DNA of 64,000 nucleotides from Pseudomonas sp. JAI120. GTDB taxonomy: Bacteria > Pseudomonadota > Gammaproteobacteria > Pseudomonadales > Pseudomonadaceae. This document shows positions 1 through 8,332 of the stretch, piece by piece. The translations under genes were made by a program, and so were the position numbers. The notes beneath the pieces are model-generated. The model saw nothing but the letters and a program-made list of their open reading frames with translations. It was not told the DNA's origin and made no database searches. The stretch covers positions 248,001 to 312,000 of the forward strand of contig NZ_JACHCZ010000007.1 of assembly GCF_014207255.1 (NCBI RefSeq), read 5' to 3'. The stretch's first letter is position 1. The number at the start of each line of letters is the position of its first letter.

Positions 1-2
1 AG

Positions 3-749
3 CAAAAGGCCGGGGTAAACCAGGCTGAGGCCCACACCCGCAGCGTGGCGGCCGAGTTGCGCCGCGCGAGCCTTGACCAGCGCCGCTACCAGGGCCTGGT
101 GCGCGAACACGCCGCCAGTGCCCAGCGTCTGGAAACGGCGGCTGCCAGCTATACCCAGGCCAACGCCGCAGTGGAAATCGCCAAGGCCATGCAGCGTCAA
201 CAGGAAACCAGGTTGACCGTCGCCATTACCCGGCGCCAGCTGGCCGAAGCCTCGCTCCAACAACAGATTGCCCGGCGCAGCCAGGCCGAGGCGCAGTTGA
301 GCCTTGCGTCTCATGCGCTGGAAGACACCTTGATCCGCTCGCCCATCGACGGGGTCGTGGGGCAGCGCAAAGTGCGTACTCGCCAATACGTCGCGCCGGG
401 CTTGCCGTTGCTGGCGGTGGTGCCCCTGCAGCAGGCCTATGTGGTGGCCAACTACAAGGAAACCCAGTTGCGCGACATGCGCGCCGGTCAACCGGTGGAT
501 ATCAGCGTGGACAGCTATTCGGGACGCAAGCTCAAGGGTCATGTGGTGAGCTTTTCGCCAGGTTCCGGGGCCGTGTTCGCGCTGTTGCCGTCGGATAACG
601 CCACCGGCAACTTCACCAAGATCGTGCAGCGCTTCCCAGTGAAGATCGTCATCGATGAGCATGACGAGGGCGGGCCTATTTTGCCTGGCATGTCGGTGAT
701 CACCACCGTTGACACCCGGTCCGGCACCCAGGGCATGACGCATGACTGA
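3..749 (+). CDS. EmrA-type membrane fusion protein (5' end outside window)
   Basis: This is the periplasmic adaptor of a multidrug efflux system, linking an inner-membrane pump to an outer-membrane channel. The reading frame is open to the left edge of the window, so the N-terminal membrane anchor is missing; an internal GTG at 45 is not the real start. The visible 248 codons contain the end of an alpha-helical hairpin rich in Ala, Gln and Arg, then the lipoyl/beta-barrel part with the typical IRSPIDGVVG and VVANYKETQL motifs of the HlyD/EmrA family. It overlaps the next gene, an EmrB-type transporter, by 8 bases, so the two are probably translated together. The substrate cannot be told from the sequence. 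It lies upstream of the mgo-like operon, but nothing shows that they share a transcript. Confidence 0.9.
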   Translation, partial: QKAGVNQAEAHTRSVAAELRRASLDQRRYQGLVREHAASAQRLETAAASYTQANAAVEIAKAMQRQQETRLTVAITRRQLAEASLQQQIARRSQAEAQLSLASHALEDTLIRSPIDGVVGQRKVRTRQYVAPGLPLLAVVPLQQAYVVANYKETQLRDMRAGQPVDISVDSYSGRKLKGHVVSFSPGSGAVFALLPSDNATGNFTKIVQRFPVKIVIDEHDEGGPILPGMSVITTVDTRSGTQGMTHD

Positions 750-2286
750 GACCGTTGAAAAAACCGTCTCCTTTCGCGCCTGGGTGGCGGTGATCGGCGG
801 GCTGTTCGGTTGTTTCATGGCCGGTATGAACGTGCATGTGACCAGCGCCGCGCTGCCTGAAATCGAGGGTTCCCTGGGTGCGACCTTCGAGGAGGGCTCG
901 TGGATTTCCACGGCTTATCTGGTTGCGGAAATCGTGATGATTCCGCTGACGGCCTGGTTGGTCCAGGTGTTCTCGCTGCGGCGAGTGATGCTGGTGGGAT
1001 CGTTTGTATTCCTGGTGGCGTCCATTGCCTGCTCCTGGGCGCCCAACCTGGAAGTGATGATCATCATTCGAGTGATCCAGGGGGCCGCCGGCGCGGTGCT
1101 GATCCCCTTGTCATTCCAGTTGATCATCACCGAGCTCCCGCCCAGCAAGATCGCGATGGGCATGGCCTTGTTCGCCTTGTCCAACAGCGTTGCCCAGGCC
1201 GCCGGGCCATCCATTGGTGGCTGGTTGACCGATGCTTATTCGTGGCGCTGGATTTTTTACCTGCAACTGGCGCCGGGCATTCTCTTGTTGCTGGCGGTGG
1301 CATGGTCCATCGATGCCAAGCCCATGCAGTTGAGCCTGCTCAAACGCGGTGACTGGGGCGGCATCCTCGCCATGATCGTCGGCCTGGGAGGCTTGCAGAT
1401 CGTGCTGGAGGAAGGTGGGCGCAAGGACTGGTTCGGCTCCGATTTCATTGTGTGGATGTCGCTGATCGCCGGGCTCGCTCTGGTGTACTTCGTGCTGTCG
1501 CAGTTGTACGGCAGCCGCTCCTTCATCAACCTGCGCCTGCTCAAGAGCTACAACTTCGGAGTGGCCAGTGCGGCGATGTTCATTTTCGGCGGGGCTACCT
1601 TCGGCCTGGTGTTCCTGGTGCCCAATTACCTTTCCCAACTGCAGGGGTACAACGCCCGGGAAATCGGCATCAGTCTGATTGCCTACGGTATGGTGCAACT
1701 GGTACTGGCACCGTTCATGCCGCGCCTAATGAAGTGGCTCAACCCGAAACTGATGGTCGCCAGCGGCTTTTTCATCATGGCCCTGGGTTGCTACCTCGGC
1801 GCGCACCTGGACGTCGATAGCGCCGCCAACGTAATCATTCCTTCCACCGTGGTACGGGGGATCGGACAGCCGTTGATCATGGTGGCGCTTTCTGTTCTGG
1901 CGGTTTCCGGGCTGGCCAAAGATGAAGCCGGTTCCGCATCCGCGTTGTTTTCCATGCTGCGCAACCTTGGCGGGGCCGTGGGTACCGCAGGGCTGACGCA
2001 AATCGTCGCGATGCGCGAGCGCTTTCACTCAGAGCGGGTGGGAGAGTCGATCACGCTGTTTTCCCCGTCGCTGCAGGAGCGGCTGCGCGACAGCATGGCA
2101 GACAGCGAAGATTTCATATTCAACCAATTGCTGCCTGCCCAGCAGCAGCTCATCGAGGGTCTGATCCACACCGTGCGTCGCGAGGCGTATCTGATGGCCT
2201 ACAGCGATGCGTTCTATGTGTCCTGTATTGCCTTGATCTTGTGCGGTGTGGCGGCGCTCGCATTACGGCAACACGTAAAGAGTTGA
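742..2286 (+). CDS. EmrB/QacA-type MFS drug:proton antiporter (DHA2 family)
   Basis: A 514-residue inner-membrane transporter with about 14 hydrophobic segments, the length and topology of the DHA2 (EmrB/QacA) family. It begins with an N-terminal helix followed by the TSAALPEIEGSLG motif, typical of EmrB where the first helix meets the periplasm. The motif-C-like stretch with GPSIGGWLTD, around residues 155-164, marks an antiporter. With the preceding membrane fusion protein, whose stop it overlaps by 8 bases, it should form an EmrAB-like tripartite exporter of hydrophobic compounds or metabolites. Because the mgo-like operon starts 462 bases downstream on the same strand, export of its product is conceivable but unproven. 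After the stop there is no strong terminator hairpin. Confidence 0.92.
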   Translation: MTETVEKTVSFRAWVAVIGGLFGCFMAGMNVHVTSAALPEIEGSLGATFEEGSWISTAYLVAEIVMIPLTAWLVQVFSLRRVMLVGSFVFLVASIACSWAPNLEVMIIIRVIQGAAGAVLIPLSFQLIITELPPSKIAMGMALFALSNSVAQAAGPSIGGWLTDAYSWRWIFYLQLAPGILLLLAVAWSIDAKPMQLSLLKRGDWGGILAMIVGLGGLQIVLEEGGRKDWFGSDFIVWMSLIAGLALVYFVLSQLYGSRSFINLRLLKSYNFGVASAAMFIFGGATFGLVFLVPNYLSQLQGYNAREIGISLIAYGMVQLVLAPFMPRLMKWLNPKLMVASGFFIMALGCYLGAHLDVDSAANVIIPSTVVRGIGQPLIMVALSVLAVSGLAKDEAGSASALFSMLRNLGGAVGTAGLTQIVAMRERFHSERVGESITLFSPSLQERLRDSMADSEDFIFNQLLPAQQQLIEGLIHTVRREAYLMAYSDAFYVSCIALILCGVAALALRQHVKS

Positions 2287-2748
2287 CCAAATTCTGTCCG
2301 CCAGCAATGAGCGGGTCTTTGTCAATGAGCAAGAGGGAACTTGAATGGTAAAAAGGCGCATGGCCTCTTCATAGATTGATTGATTGCTAACTTAGCAATG
2401 ACATATAGGTGGTTTGCACTCCGGAAAAGGGGTGTCGGCCAACTATTGCCTGACGAAGTTGATGTTATTAACTTCGGTCGGGCTTCTGTTGTTTGCGTAT
2501 TTATAGCTCCGAAATAAATTGTATTAATTTTCAAAAAAACACTTGCCGAGTGTCATGAACTTCCTCTAAGTTTTGTCTTGCTTTGGCGGTTTAGAGTTCG
2601 CGCTAACGAAGCATGAGACTATAACTAACTTGAATAAGACTTAAGTTCTGGCCGGCAATGGCGAGATAGGCCTGCTTATGCCTGGAAAAAGATAGCCAGG
2701 TAAGTCTCGCGTGGCCAGACCTGACTAACGCCTGATAAGGAGCGCAAC
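2287..2748 (+). promoter_or_regulatory. AT-rich intergenic control region of the mgo-like operon
   Basis: This 462-base stretch has no convincing gene and is visibly richer in A and T than the flanking coding DNA, especially between 2370 and 2640. A possible -10 box TATAAC lies at 2620-2625 with only a poor -35. An imperfect inverted repeat follows at once: AACTTGA at 2627-2633 and TTAAGTT at 2641-2647, separated by 7 bases, a position suited to an operator at the transcription start. A second small inverted repeat, CCTGG/CCAGG, is seen near 2680-2702. The ribosome binding site of the first gene, AAGGAG at about 2737-2742, contains a GGA triplet. RsmA-type control through the Gac system is therefore possible, as reported for mangotoxin genes, but the sequence does not prove it. 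Confidence 0.5.
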
Positions 2749-3525
2749 ATGGAAGATAAAAAGTCGCTATTGAGCGCAAAGAAATTAGAACTGGGCAACC
2801 ATCAGATCTTTGCTGAAATCAATTCCTTGCCGGTGCTGCGTGCCTTTATGGAAACCCATGTATTCGCGGTGTGGGATTTCATGTCTCTGGCCAAGCGCCT
2901 GCAACAGGACCTGACCTGTACTCGCCTGCCTTGGCTGCCGCCGTTGGACCCGGCGGCAGCGCACCTTATCAATGAGATCATCCTAGGCGAGGAGTCTGAC
3001 CAGAATCTGCAAGGCGGGCATTACAGCCACTTCGAACTTTACCTGCACGCTATGCGGGAAGTGGGCGCCAGCACTGACAAGATCGAACATTTTGTCAAAC
3101 TGATGCGCGACGGCGTCGACCTGCAAACGGCTCTCACGCGTTGCGGCGCTGGCCTGGCAGCCTCTGCCTTCGTCACCGACACCATCGAAACCGCTATCAA
3201 CGCCTCCACCCACAGTGTTGCCGCCGCCTTCCTGCATGGCCGTGAAAGCGTCATCCCCGAGATGTTCCAGCGAATCCTTGATGATTGGGACATCACCGCC
3301 GACGACGCCCCCACCTTTCGCTACTACCTGCAACGTCACATCGAAGTCGACTCGGAAGACCACGGCCCAGCGGCGGAAAGCCTGTTGGCGCGACTGGTCA
3401 ATGGCGATGCCCAGCGTCAGGACGAAGTCTACGTGTCCGCGATTGCTGCAGTGCGAAGCCGTTTGGCCTTGTGGGACAACTTGCGTTTGTCCATGCGCGA
3501 AACTGTCAGTGAGTGCGTAGCATGA
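2749..3525 (+). CDS. mgoB: MgoB-like heme-oxygenase-fold diiron protein (DUF3050-like)
   Basis: The first gene of the operon encodes 258 residues without a signal peptide. It looks like the DUF3050/heme-oxygenase-like diiron family, all-helical non-heme iron enzymes. Candidate metal ligands are the His in METHVFAVWDFM (about residue 38), the Glu in IILGEE, the His residues of GGHYSHFELYLHAM (about 85-100) and the H-x6-H segment in QRHIEVDSEDHGP near residue 205. In the P. syringae mgo operon the corresponding gene mgoB was described as haem oxygenase-like, and order and size fit. Its chemical step is not securely known; an oxidative step on the amino-acid-derived intermediate is an inference. 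A good AAGGAG site precedes the ATG. The stop overlaps the next start as ATGA. Confidence 0.8.
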   Translation: MEDKKSLLSAKKLELGNHQIFAEINSLPVLRAFMETHVFAVWDFMSLAKRLQQDLTCTRLPWLPPLDPAAAHLINEIILGEESDQNLQGGHYSHFELYLHAMREVGASTDKIEHFVKLMRDGVDLQTALTRCGAGLAASAFVTDTIETAINASTHSVAAAFLHGRESVIPEMFQRILDDWDITADDAPTFRYYLQRHIEVDSEDHGPAAESLLARLVNGDAQRQDEVYVSAIAAVRSRLALWDNLRLSMRETVSECVA

Positions 3526-3869
3526 ACTTCGAAGTCATCGAGGCTGAACAGGCCCAGTGGTTTGAGGTGACGTCGGAGCGCGACATTACCCTGACGGTAT
3601 TCAAGGACACACTGGACCCTGTGACGAAAACCGGTGTTCGTACGCGGTTGGTACGTTTCCATCCTGGGGGCGGCACGCGTGAAATCTACACCCATGATTA
3701 TCACGAAGAAGTGTATTTGATTGAGGGCGACCAGACCGAGTTGGCAAGTAAGGATCGTCCCGAGAAGACCTATCGCGACGGTAGTTACTTCTTCAGGGCG
3801 GCGCACACCGAGCACGGACCGTTTAATTCAAAGGACGGATGCCTGTTGTTTGAAGTGCATTACTACTGA
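3522..3869 (+). CDS. Small cupin protein inserted between mgoB- and mgoC-like genes
   Basis: A 115-residue single-domain cupin. The ATG at 3522 overlaps the stop of the previous gene by four bases (ATGA), which argues for translational coupling; a GTG at 3513 is an alternative nine bases upstream. The sequence HDYHEEVYLIEGD around residues 60-72 and HTEHGPF around 95-101 supply the His/Glu metal ligands of the two cupin motifs. It may be a metal-dependent oxygenase, isomerase or binding protein. The four-gene mgoBCAD operon described from P. syringae has no cupin between B and C as far as I recall, so this looks like a five-gene variant. Its exact role in the pathway is unknown to me. Confidence 0.75.
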   Translation: MNFEVIEAEQAQWFEVTSERDITLTVFKDTLDPVTKTGVRTRLVRFHPGGGTREIYTHDYHEEVYLIEGDQTELASKDRPEKTYRDGSYFFRAAHTEHGPFNSKDGCLLFEVHYY

Positions 3870-3894
3870 TCGTCATGAACAAAGGGAACGATTC

Positions 3895-4824
3895 ATGAGA
3901 GCTGAAGAATACCAGTCATTTTCCGAGTCGTGGGAGGAGCGGGCGACCATTCGTACGCGGCCGAGACGACGCCTGGAAGATGATGGAAAGTTGATATTTC
4001 CGATCAGCCGCCAACCCTTGGTCATGGGCGCGACATTTATACGGGAATGCGCTCACTTGCAGCACTTTGTGCTTGTTCAAAGTTTGTACAAATTTATTAA
4101 TGATGTAGTGATTTTTGAAACCGAAATTGTCGACAAGACCGCCAGGAGCATTGCGAAAGATAACTTCGCTATACGCTTCCCGTTTGCCTGTCGATATGAC
4201 GCCATGACCGTGGTGGTCGATGAGGACTATCACGCCCTTGTGGCGATGGACTACATGCAACAGACCATCGAGCTGACCGGTATCGAACCCATTGCCTTGC
4301 CAGCGGAAATCGAACTCAGCCGTTCGATTCCCAAGGCACTGGCCATGGCGCCCGAGCACCTCAAGGCAGCCGTCGAGTTGATCTGTGTCGCCATTGCGGA
4401 AAACACCCTGACCAACGATGTCGCGGCCTTTGCCCGCGACGACTCGGTTAAGGCGTCGGTGAAGGGGCTGATGGCAGACCACTTGGCTGACGAGGGGCGA
4501 CATTCGGGCTTCTGGGCCAAGTTGACACGTATCTACTGGAGCACTGCGAGCGAGGAGGACAAGCGTGCGCTGGCCTCGATCATGCCGGTGTTCTTGAGTG
4601 AGTACCTGACCAATGAGATCCAGCAGGGCTTTGATTTCGCGCTGATTGAGCAGCTCCCGGTAAGCCCCGGGGTCAAGGCGGCCTTGCGTCAGGAGGTCGA
4701 AGGCATGAGTTTTCCGATCACGCCGTCTCACCCGCTGGTAGGCAACATCGTCCGATTCTTCAAACACAGCGCCCTGCTCGACGCTCCCTGCATGCAGGAA
4801 GCGCTCGCCGATTATCTGCGCTAG
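3895..4824 (+). CDS. mgoC: MgoC/PvfB-like AurF-type diiron N-oxygenase
   Basis: A 309-residue soluble protein of the AurF (p-aminobenzoate N-oxygenase) family. The start at 3895 (MRAEEYQ) is chosen because it follows an AAGGGAA ribosome site; the longer open frame from 3721 would run through most of the cupin gene. Ligands of an AurF-type diiron centre can be matched: Glu in FETEIVDK (about residue 77), E-D-Y-H (ExxH, about 110), Glu in AENTLTND and the HLADEGRH motif (HxxxExxH) around residue 200. In the related pvf cluster the AurF homologue with the NRPS was shown to turn valine into dihydropyrazine N-oxides, so oxidation of the amine of the NRPS-derived product is expected. It lies 25 bases after the cupin and 12 bases before the NRPS gene. 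Confidence 0.85.
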   Translation: MRAEEYQSFSESWEERATIRTRPRRRLEDDGKLIFPISRQPLVMGATFIRECAHLQHFVLVQSLYKFINDVVIFETEIVDKTARSIAKDNFAIRFPFACRYDAMTVVVDEDYHALVAMDYMQQTIELTGIEPIALPAEIELSRSIPKALAMAPEHLKAAVELICVAIAENTLTNDVAAFARDDSVKASVKGLMADHLADEGRHSGFWAKLTRIYWSTASEEDKRALASIMPVFLSEYLTNEIQQGFDFALIEQLPVSPGVKAALRQEVEGMSFPITPSHPLVGNIVRFFKHSALLDAPCMQEALADYLR

Positions 4825-4836
4825 AGGACAACTTCA

Positions 4837-7800
4837 ATGAGACATCTTGATATCGTTCTGTGCGGGCGCAGCCATGCGCTCGCCTGCCTTACGCAAGAGC
4901 TGGAGCAGATGGGCCACACGGCCCACTTGTTGACCAGTGATAACGCCATTGATCTTTGCCGGTTACCGGCGCCGGACTTGCTGATAGATGACGCCAGCAC
5001 GGCGCAACTGCCCCATTATCCGTCGTGTCAGCGCCTGTCTTTGCGGGCGCACTCCGATAATGCCAGCGATGTCTTTGCGCCAGTGCGGGTGGACTGCCTA
5101 TGGCGTCCTGGTGACGGCGACTGGATGTTGCTGGGGCGCCGCGAGGTGTGCGCCGATGCCGCTGGCAACGGCGCCGACCTGGCGCACGAAGCGGTTGCGC
5201 AGGTGGTGGAGATGGCCAGTATGCACATTGGGCGTTTCTCACGTAGCGCCGACTATCTTGAGGTGCCCCGTGAGCCGGTACGGGCGCTCGACCGGTTGTC
5301 GAGCCTGACGCTGATCGACAGCCTGGTGTGGTGCCATCACCACAATGCAACTGTCAACACCGGGATCCTGGAGGACGCCAAGCGCCCCTTTATACAACGC
5401 CTGGCCGATAGCCTGCTGATCAATGCCGAGCGCAACGCCCTGAAAGTGCAGGGGCGTGGCATGTCCTACGCGCAATTGCATGCCTATAGCGTGGCGATTC
5501 AAGAGCGCTTGCAGCCTTTGCTTGAAATCTCCACCGGCGGGGTGACGGTGGTCGCTATCTCGTTGCCTAAAGGCACGGCGCTCTACGCGGCGATCCTGGC
5601 GGTGCTCGGGTGTGGCGCGGTGTACTTGCCCCTGGACCCGAACCATCCTGTTGAGCGCCGCACGGCGATCCTCAAGCATTCCGGCGCCTGCTTGCTGATT
5701 CAGGACATCCAGGCAGACGACCCACTGCCGGGCCTGGCCACCCTGGACATCAGCCACCTGGATTTCTTCCACCACGGCGCCCAGGGTTACAGCCGGGTCG
5801 CCCTGGCCCCGGATCAGCGCCTGCTGCGAGTAGCGCTTAGCGGCTCGGCGCCTTGCGTGGCGATTTATACCTCGGGTACCACCGGGCAACCCAAGGGCGT
5901 GTTGCTGACGGTCGATAACCTGAGCCACTTCTGTGCGTGGTATGCCCTCTATGTGGAACTGAGCCATCACAGTCGAGCCTTACAGTTTTCCACCATCAAC
6001 TTCGATGCGTCGTTGCTGGATATCTTCCCCACGCTTATCCAGGGCGGCGAGTTGATCGTGCCCACCGAAGACCAGCGCCGCGACCCGGTGGCGCTTGCCG
6101 AGTTGATCCAGCAAGAACAGGTTACCCATGCGTTCTTGCCGCCGGCCTTGCTCAGCATTATTCAGCTCAAATCGCTGTACGGCATCCAGCACCTGGTGAC
6201 GGGCGGTGATGTGTGCGAGCCCCAGGTGATCGAGCAACTGGTGGGCCATTGTGCGCTGCACAATATTTACGGTCCCACCGAGACCACGGTGCTCGCCACC
6301 TGCCGCACCTTCCAGCCCGCAGACAACAATCGCAACCTGGGCGTGCCGATTGCCAATACCTCGGTTTACCTGCTGGATGAACACGGTCAACCGGTAGGCG
6401 AAGCGGACAGCGGTGAGATTCACATCGCCGGGCCCGGCGTAGGTGCTGGCTACCTCGGTGCGTTGGAAATGACTGCCGAACGTTACCGCCTGCATGAGTT
6501 GCCCGACGGTCAACGGGTGCGCCTGTACCGTACCGGCGATCTGGCGCGTTGGACCCGCGAAGGCATCCAGATCATCGGGCGCCTGGATAACCAGGTGAAG
6601 ATTCGCGGGTTCCGGGTCGAGCCGGAAGAAATCGAGCACCTGCTGCAATCGAGCCAACTGTTCCGTCAACTGGCGGTGGTCATCGATAACCAGCGGCGCA
6701 TCCTGGCCTTTTTCTCTCAGCCCCAAAATGCCGAAGGCCAAGTGGCCAGCGAAAAGTTGCAGGCTTATGCGCTCAAGCATTTACCCGACTACATGCGCCC
6801 CAGCGCCTACTGCCTGCTGGAGCGTTTGCCGGCCACGGCCAATGGCAAGATCGACCGCAAAGCCTTGAGAGACTTACCAGTCAACTACAAGACCCAAGGG
6901 CCGCACCTGGCACCCCAGAACATCACCCAGCAGCAGTTGCTGGAGCTGTGGTCCAGGCTGTTGGACCTACCCGCGGAGGACATCTCCGTGGATGACAGTT
7001 TCTTTAATCTGGGGGGGCATTCGATCCTTTTGTCGCAGATGCTCATGGGCATTCGCGAAACGTTTAGCAAGGGGGTCTCGATCAACCGTTTTATCGAACA
7101 GCCCACCCTGATCAACCTTGCCAACCTGATCGACCAGCACGTCGATGCCACCGCTACGGTCAGCCCTCAAGCGCTGCAGGACGCGATGATTCGGCCTGAA
7201 CTGGACGTGTTGCCGATCAGTCGGCTGGGCAACATACACAAGGTCATCGTGACCGGCTCCAATGGTTTTCTCGGCGTGCATATTGTCGAGGCACTGCTGG
7301 AACTGGGCAGTACCGAAGTGGCTTGCCTGGTTCGCGAGTCGGCGGGGATGAGCGCCCAGCAGCGCTTCGAGCAGGCGCTGATCCAGAACCGTCTCGAGCA
7401 TCTGGACCTGAGCCGCGTAAAGGTATTGGCGGCGGATATCAGCAAGCCACGCCTGGGGTTATCCGAGCAGGACTATGAATGGCTGGACCGTGAATATGGC
7501 GTGTTGATCTATAACGCGGCCAACGTCAACCACGTGCTCGACTACGAGTCGCTGGTCAAGGACAACGTCACGCCTGTGCTCGAATGCCTGCAACTGTGTG
7601 AAGGGCGCAGCAAGAAGATTTTCAACTTCATCTCCACCCTGTCAGCTTCAAGCGCAGTGGATGAACAGGGGCGGGTGTTGGAAGAGCCACCGGCGTTCAC
7701 GCCGCCGATCTACATTCGCAATGGTTACAACCTTTCCAAGTGGGTGGCTGAGCGCATTTTGTGGAATGCCAGCGAGTCGGGCGTCTGGGTCAACCTCTAC

Positions 7801-8313
7801 CGGCCGGGAAACATTGCATTCAATACGCGAACCGGGGTGTGTCAGCCGCACCAGAACCGCTTGATGTTGATGCTCAAAGGCTCACTGCAGCTTAAGGAAG
7901 TGCCCGAACTGGCGCTTAATTTCGACCTGATGCCGGTGGATTTCCTCGCCCGGTTCATTGCCTTTCATGCCAGCCGCCATAACCGTTCCAAAGCGGTGTT
8001 CAACCTGCACAACCCGCAGCCCCTATCATGGACTCACTATGTGGAGGCGTTTCGCGCTGCCGGTCACGACTTCCAGATGGTCCCGGTGACGCAATGGCAA
8101 CAGCGCCTGTCGGCCATCGACAGTAATAACGCACTGTTCGGGGTGGTCGGTTTTTACCTTAATGGTTTTGAAGAAGACATTGGTGATATCTCAATGATCG
8201 AGTACCGCAATGCGCTCTCAGGCATCCAGAGCATGGGGGAAGACTACCCGGCCAAGAGCAGTGCGCTGCTGCAAAAAGGCTGTGACTACCTCAAGCAAAT
8301 CGATTTCATCTAA
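4837..8313 (+). CDS. mgoA: MgoA/PvfC-like single-module NRPS: extension - adenylation - thiolation - reductase
   Basis: An 1158-residue non-ribosomal peptide synthetase. Residues 1 to about 180 form an unusual N-terminal extension. The adenylation domain follows (about 185-670), with IYTSGTTGQPKG near 343, NIYGPTETT near 480, YRTGDLARW, GRLDNQVKIRGFR and NGKIDRKAL near 668. The carrier domain has the pantetheine serine in LGGHSILL (about 725). A thioester reductase domain starts with VTGSNGFLG (about 806) and has the YNLSK catalytic pair (about 962-968). There is no condensation domain, so the module should load one amino acid and release it reductively as an aminoaldehyde. Reading the specificity pocket by eye gives roughly D-A-L-F-V-G-I-V-L, an aliphatic-type pocket, consistent with the Val or Leu used by PvfC and MgoA relatives; this needs a proper alignment. 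The start ATG follows a GAGGA site. Confidence 0.9.
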   Translation: MRHLDIVLCGRSHALACLTQELEQMGHTAHLLTSDNAIDLCRLPAPDLLIDDASTAQLPHYPSCQRLSLRAHSDNASDVFAPVRVDCLWRPGDGDWMLLGRREVCADAAGNGADLAHEAVAQVVEMASMHIGRFSRSADYLEVPREPVRALDRLSSLTLIDSLVWCHHHNATVNTGILEDAKRPFIQRLADSLLINAERNALKVQGRGMSYAQLHAYSVAIQERLQPLLEISTGGVTVVAISLPKGTALYAAILAVLGCGAVYLPLDPNHPVERRTAILKHSGACLLIQDIQADDPLPGLATLDISHLDFFHHGAQGYSRVALAPDQRLLRVALSGSAPCVAIYTSGTTGQPKGVLLTVDNLSHFCAWYALYVELSHHSRALQFSTINFDASLLDIFPTLIQGGELIVPTEDQRRDPVALAELIQQEQVTHAFLPPALLSIIQLKSLYGIQHLVTGGDVCEPQVIEQLVGHCALHNIYGPTETTVLATCRTFQPADNNRNLGVPIANTSVYLLDEHGQPVGEADSGEIHIAGPGVGAGYLGALEMTAERYRLHELPDGQRVRLYRTGDLARWTREGIQIIGRLDNQVKIRGFRVEPEEIEHLLQSSQLFRQLAVVIDNQRRILAFFSQPQNAEGQVASEKLQAYALKHLPDYMRPSAYCLLERLPATANGKIDRKALRDLPVNYKTQGPHLAPQNITQQQLLELWSRLLDLPAEDISVDDSFFNLGGHSILLSQMLMGIRETFSKGVSINRFIEQPTLINLANLIDQHVDATATVSPQALQDAMIRPELDVLPISRLGNIHKVIVTGSNGFLGVHIVEALLELGSTEVACLVRESAGMSAQQRFEQALIQNRLEHLDLSRVKVLAADISKPRLGLSEQDYEWLDREYGVLIYNAANVNHVLDYESLVKDNVTPVLECLQLCEGRSKKIFNFISTLSASSAVDEQGRVLEEPPAFTPPIYIRNGYNLSKWVAERILWNASESGVWVNLYRPGNIAFNTRTGVCQPHQNRLMLMLKGSLQLKEVPELALNFDLMPVDFLARFIAFHASRHNRSKAVFNLHNPQPLSWTHYVEAFRAAGHDFQMVPVTQWQQRLSAIDSNNALFGVVGFYLNGFEEDIGDISMIEYRNALSGIQSMGEDYPAKSSALLQKGCDYLKQIDFI

Positions 8314-8332
8314 ACAAAAAAGGAGCTTTCTC

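Noticed and set aside
3721..3894. Extended N-terminus for the N-oxygenase gene
   Set aside because: The extra 58 codons overlap the cupin in another frame and are not AurF-like; a ribosome site fits the start at 3895.
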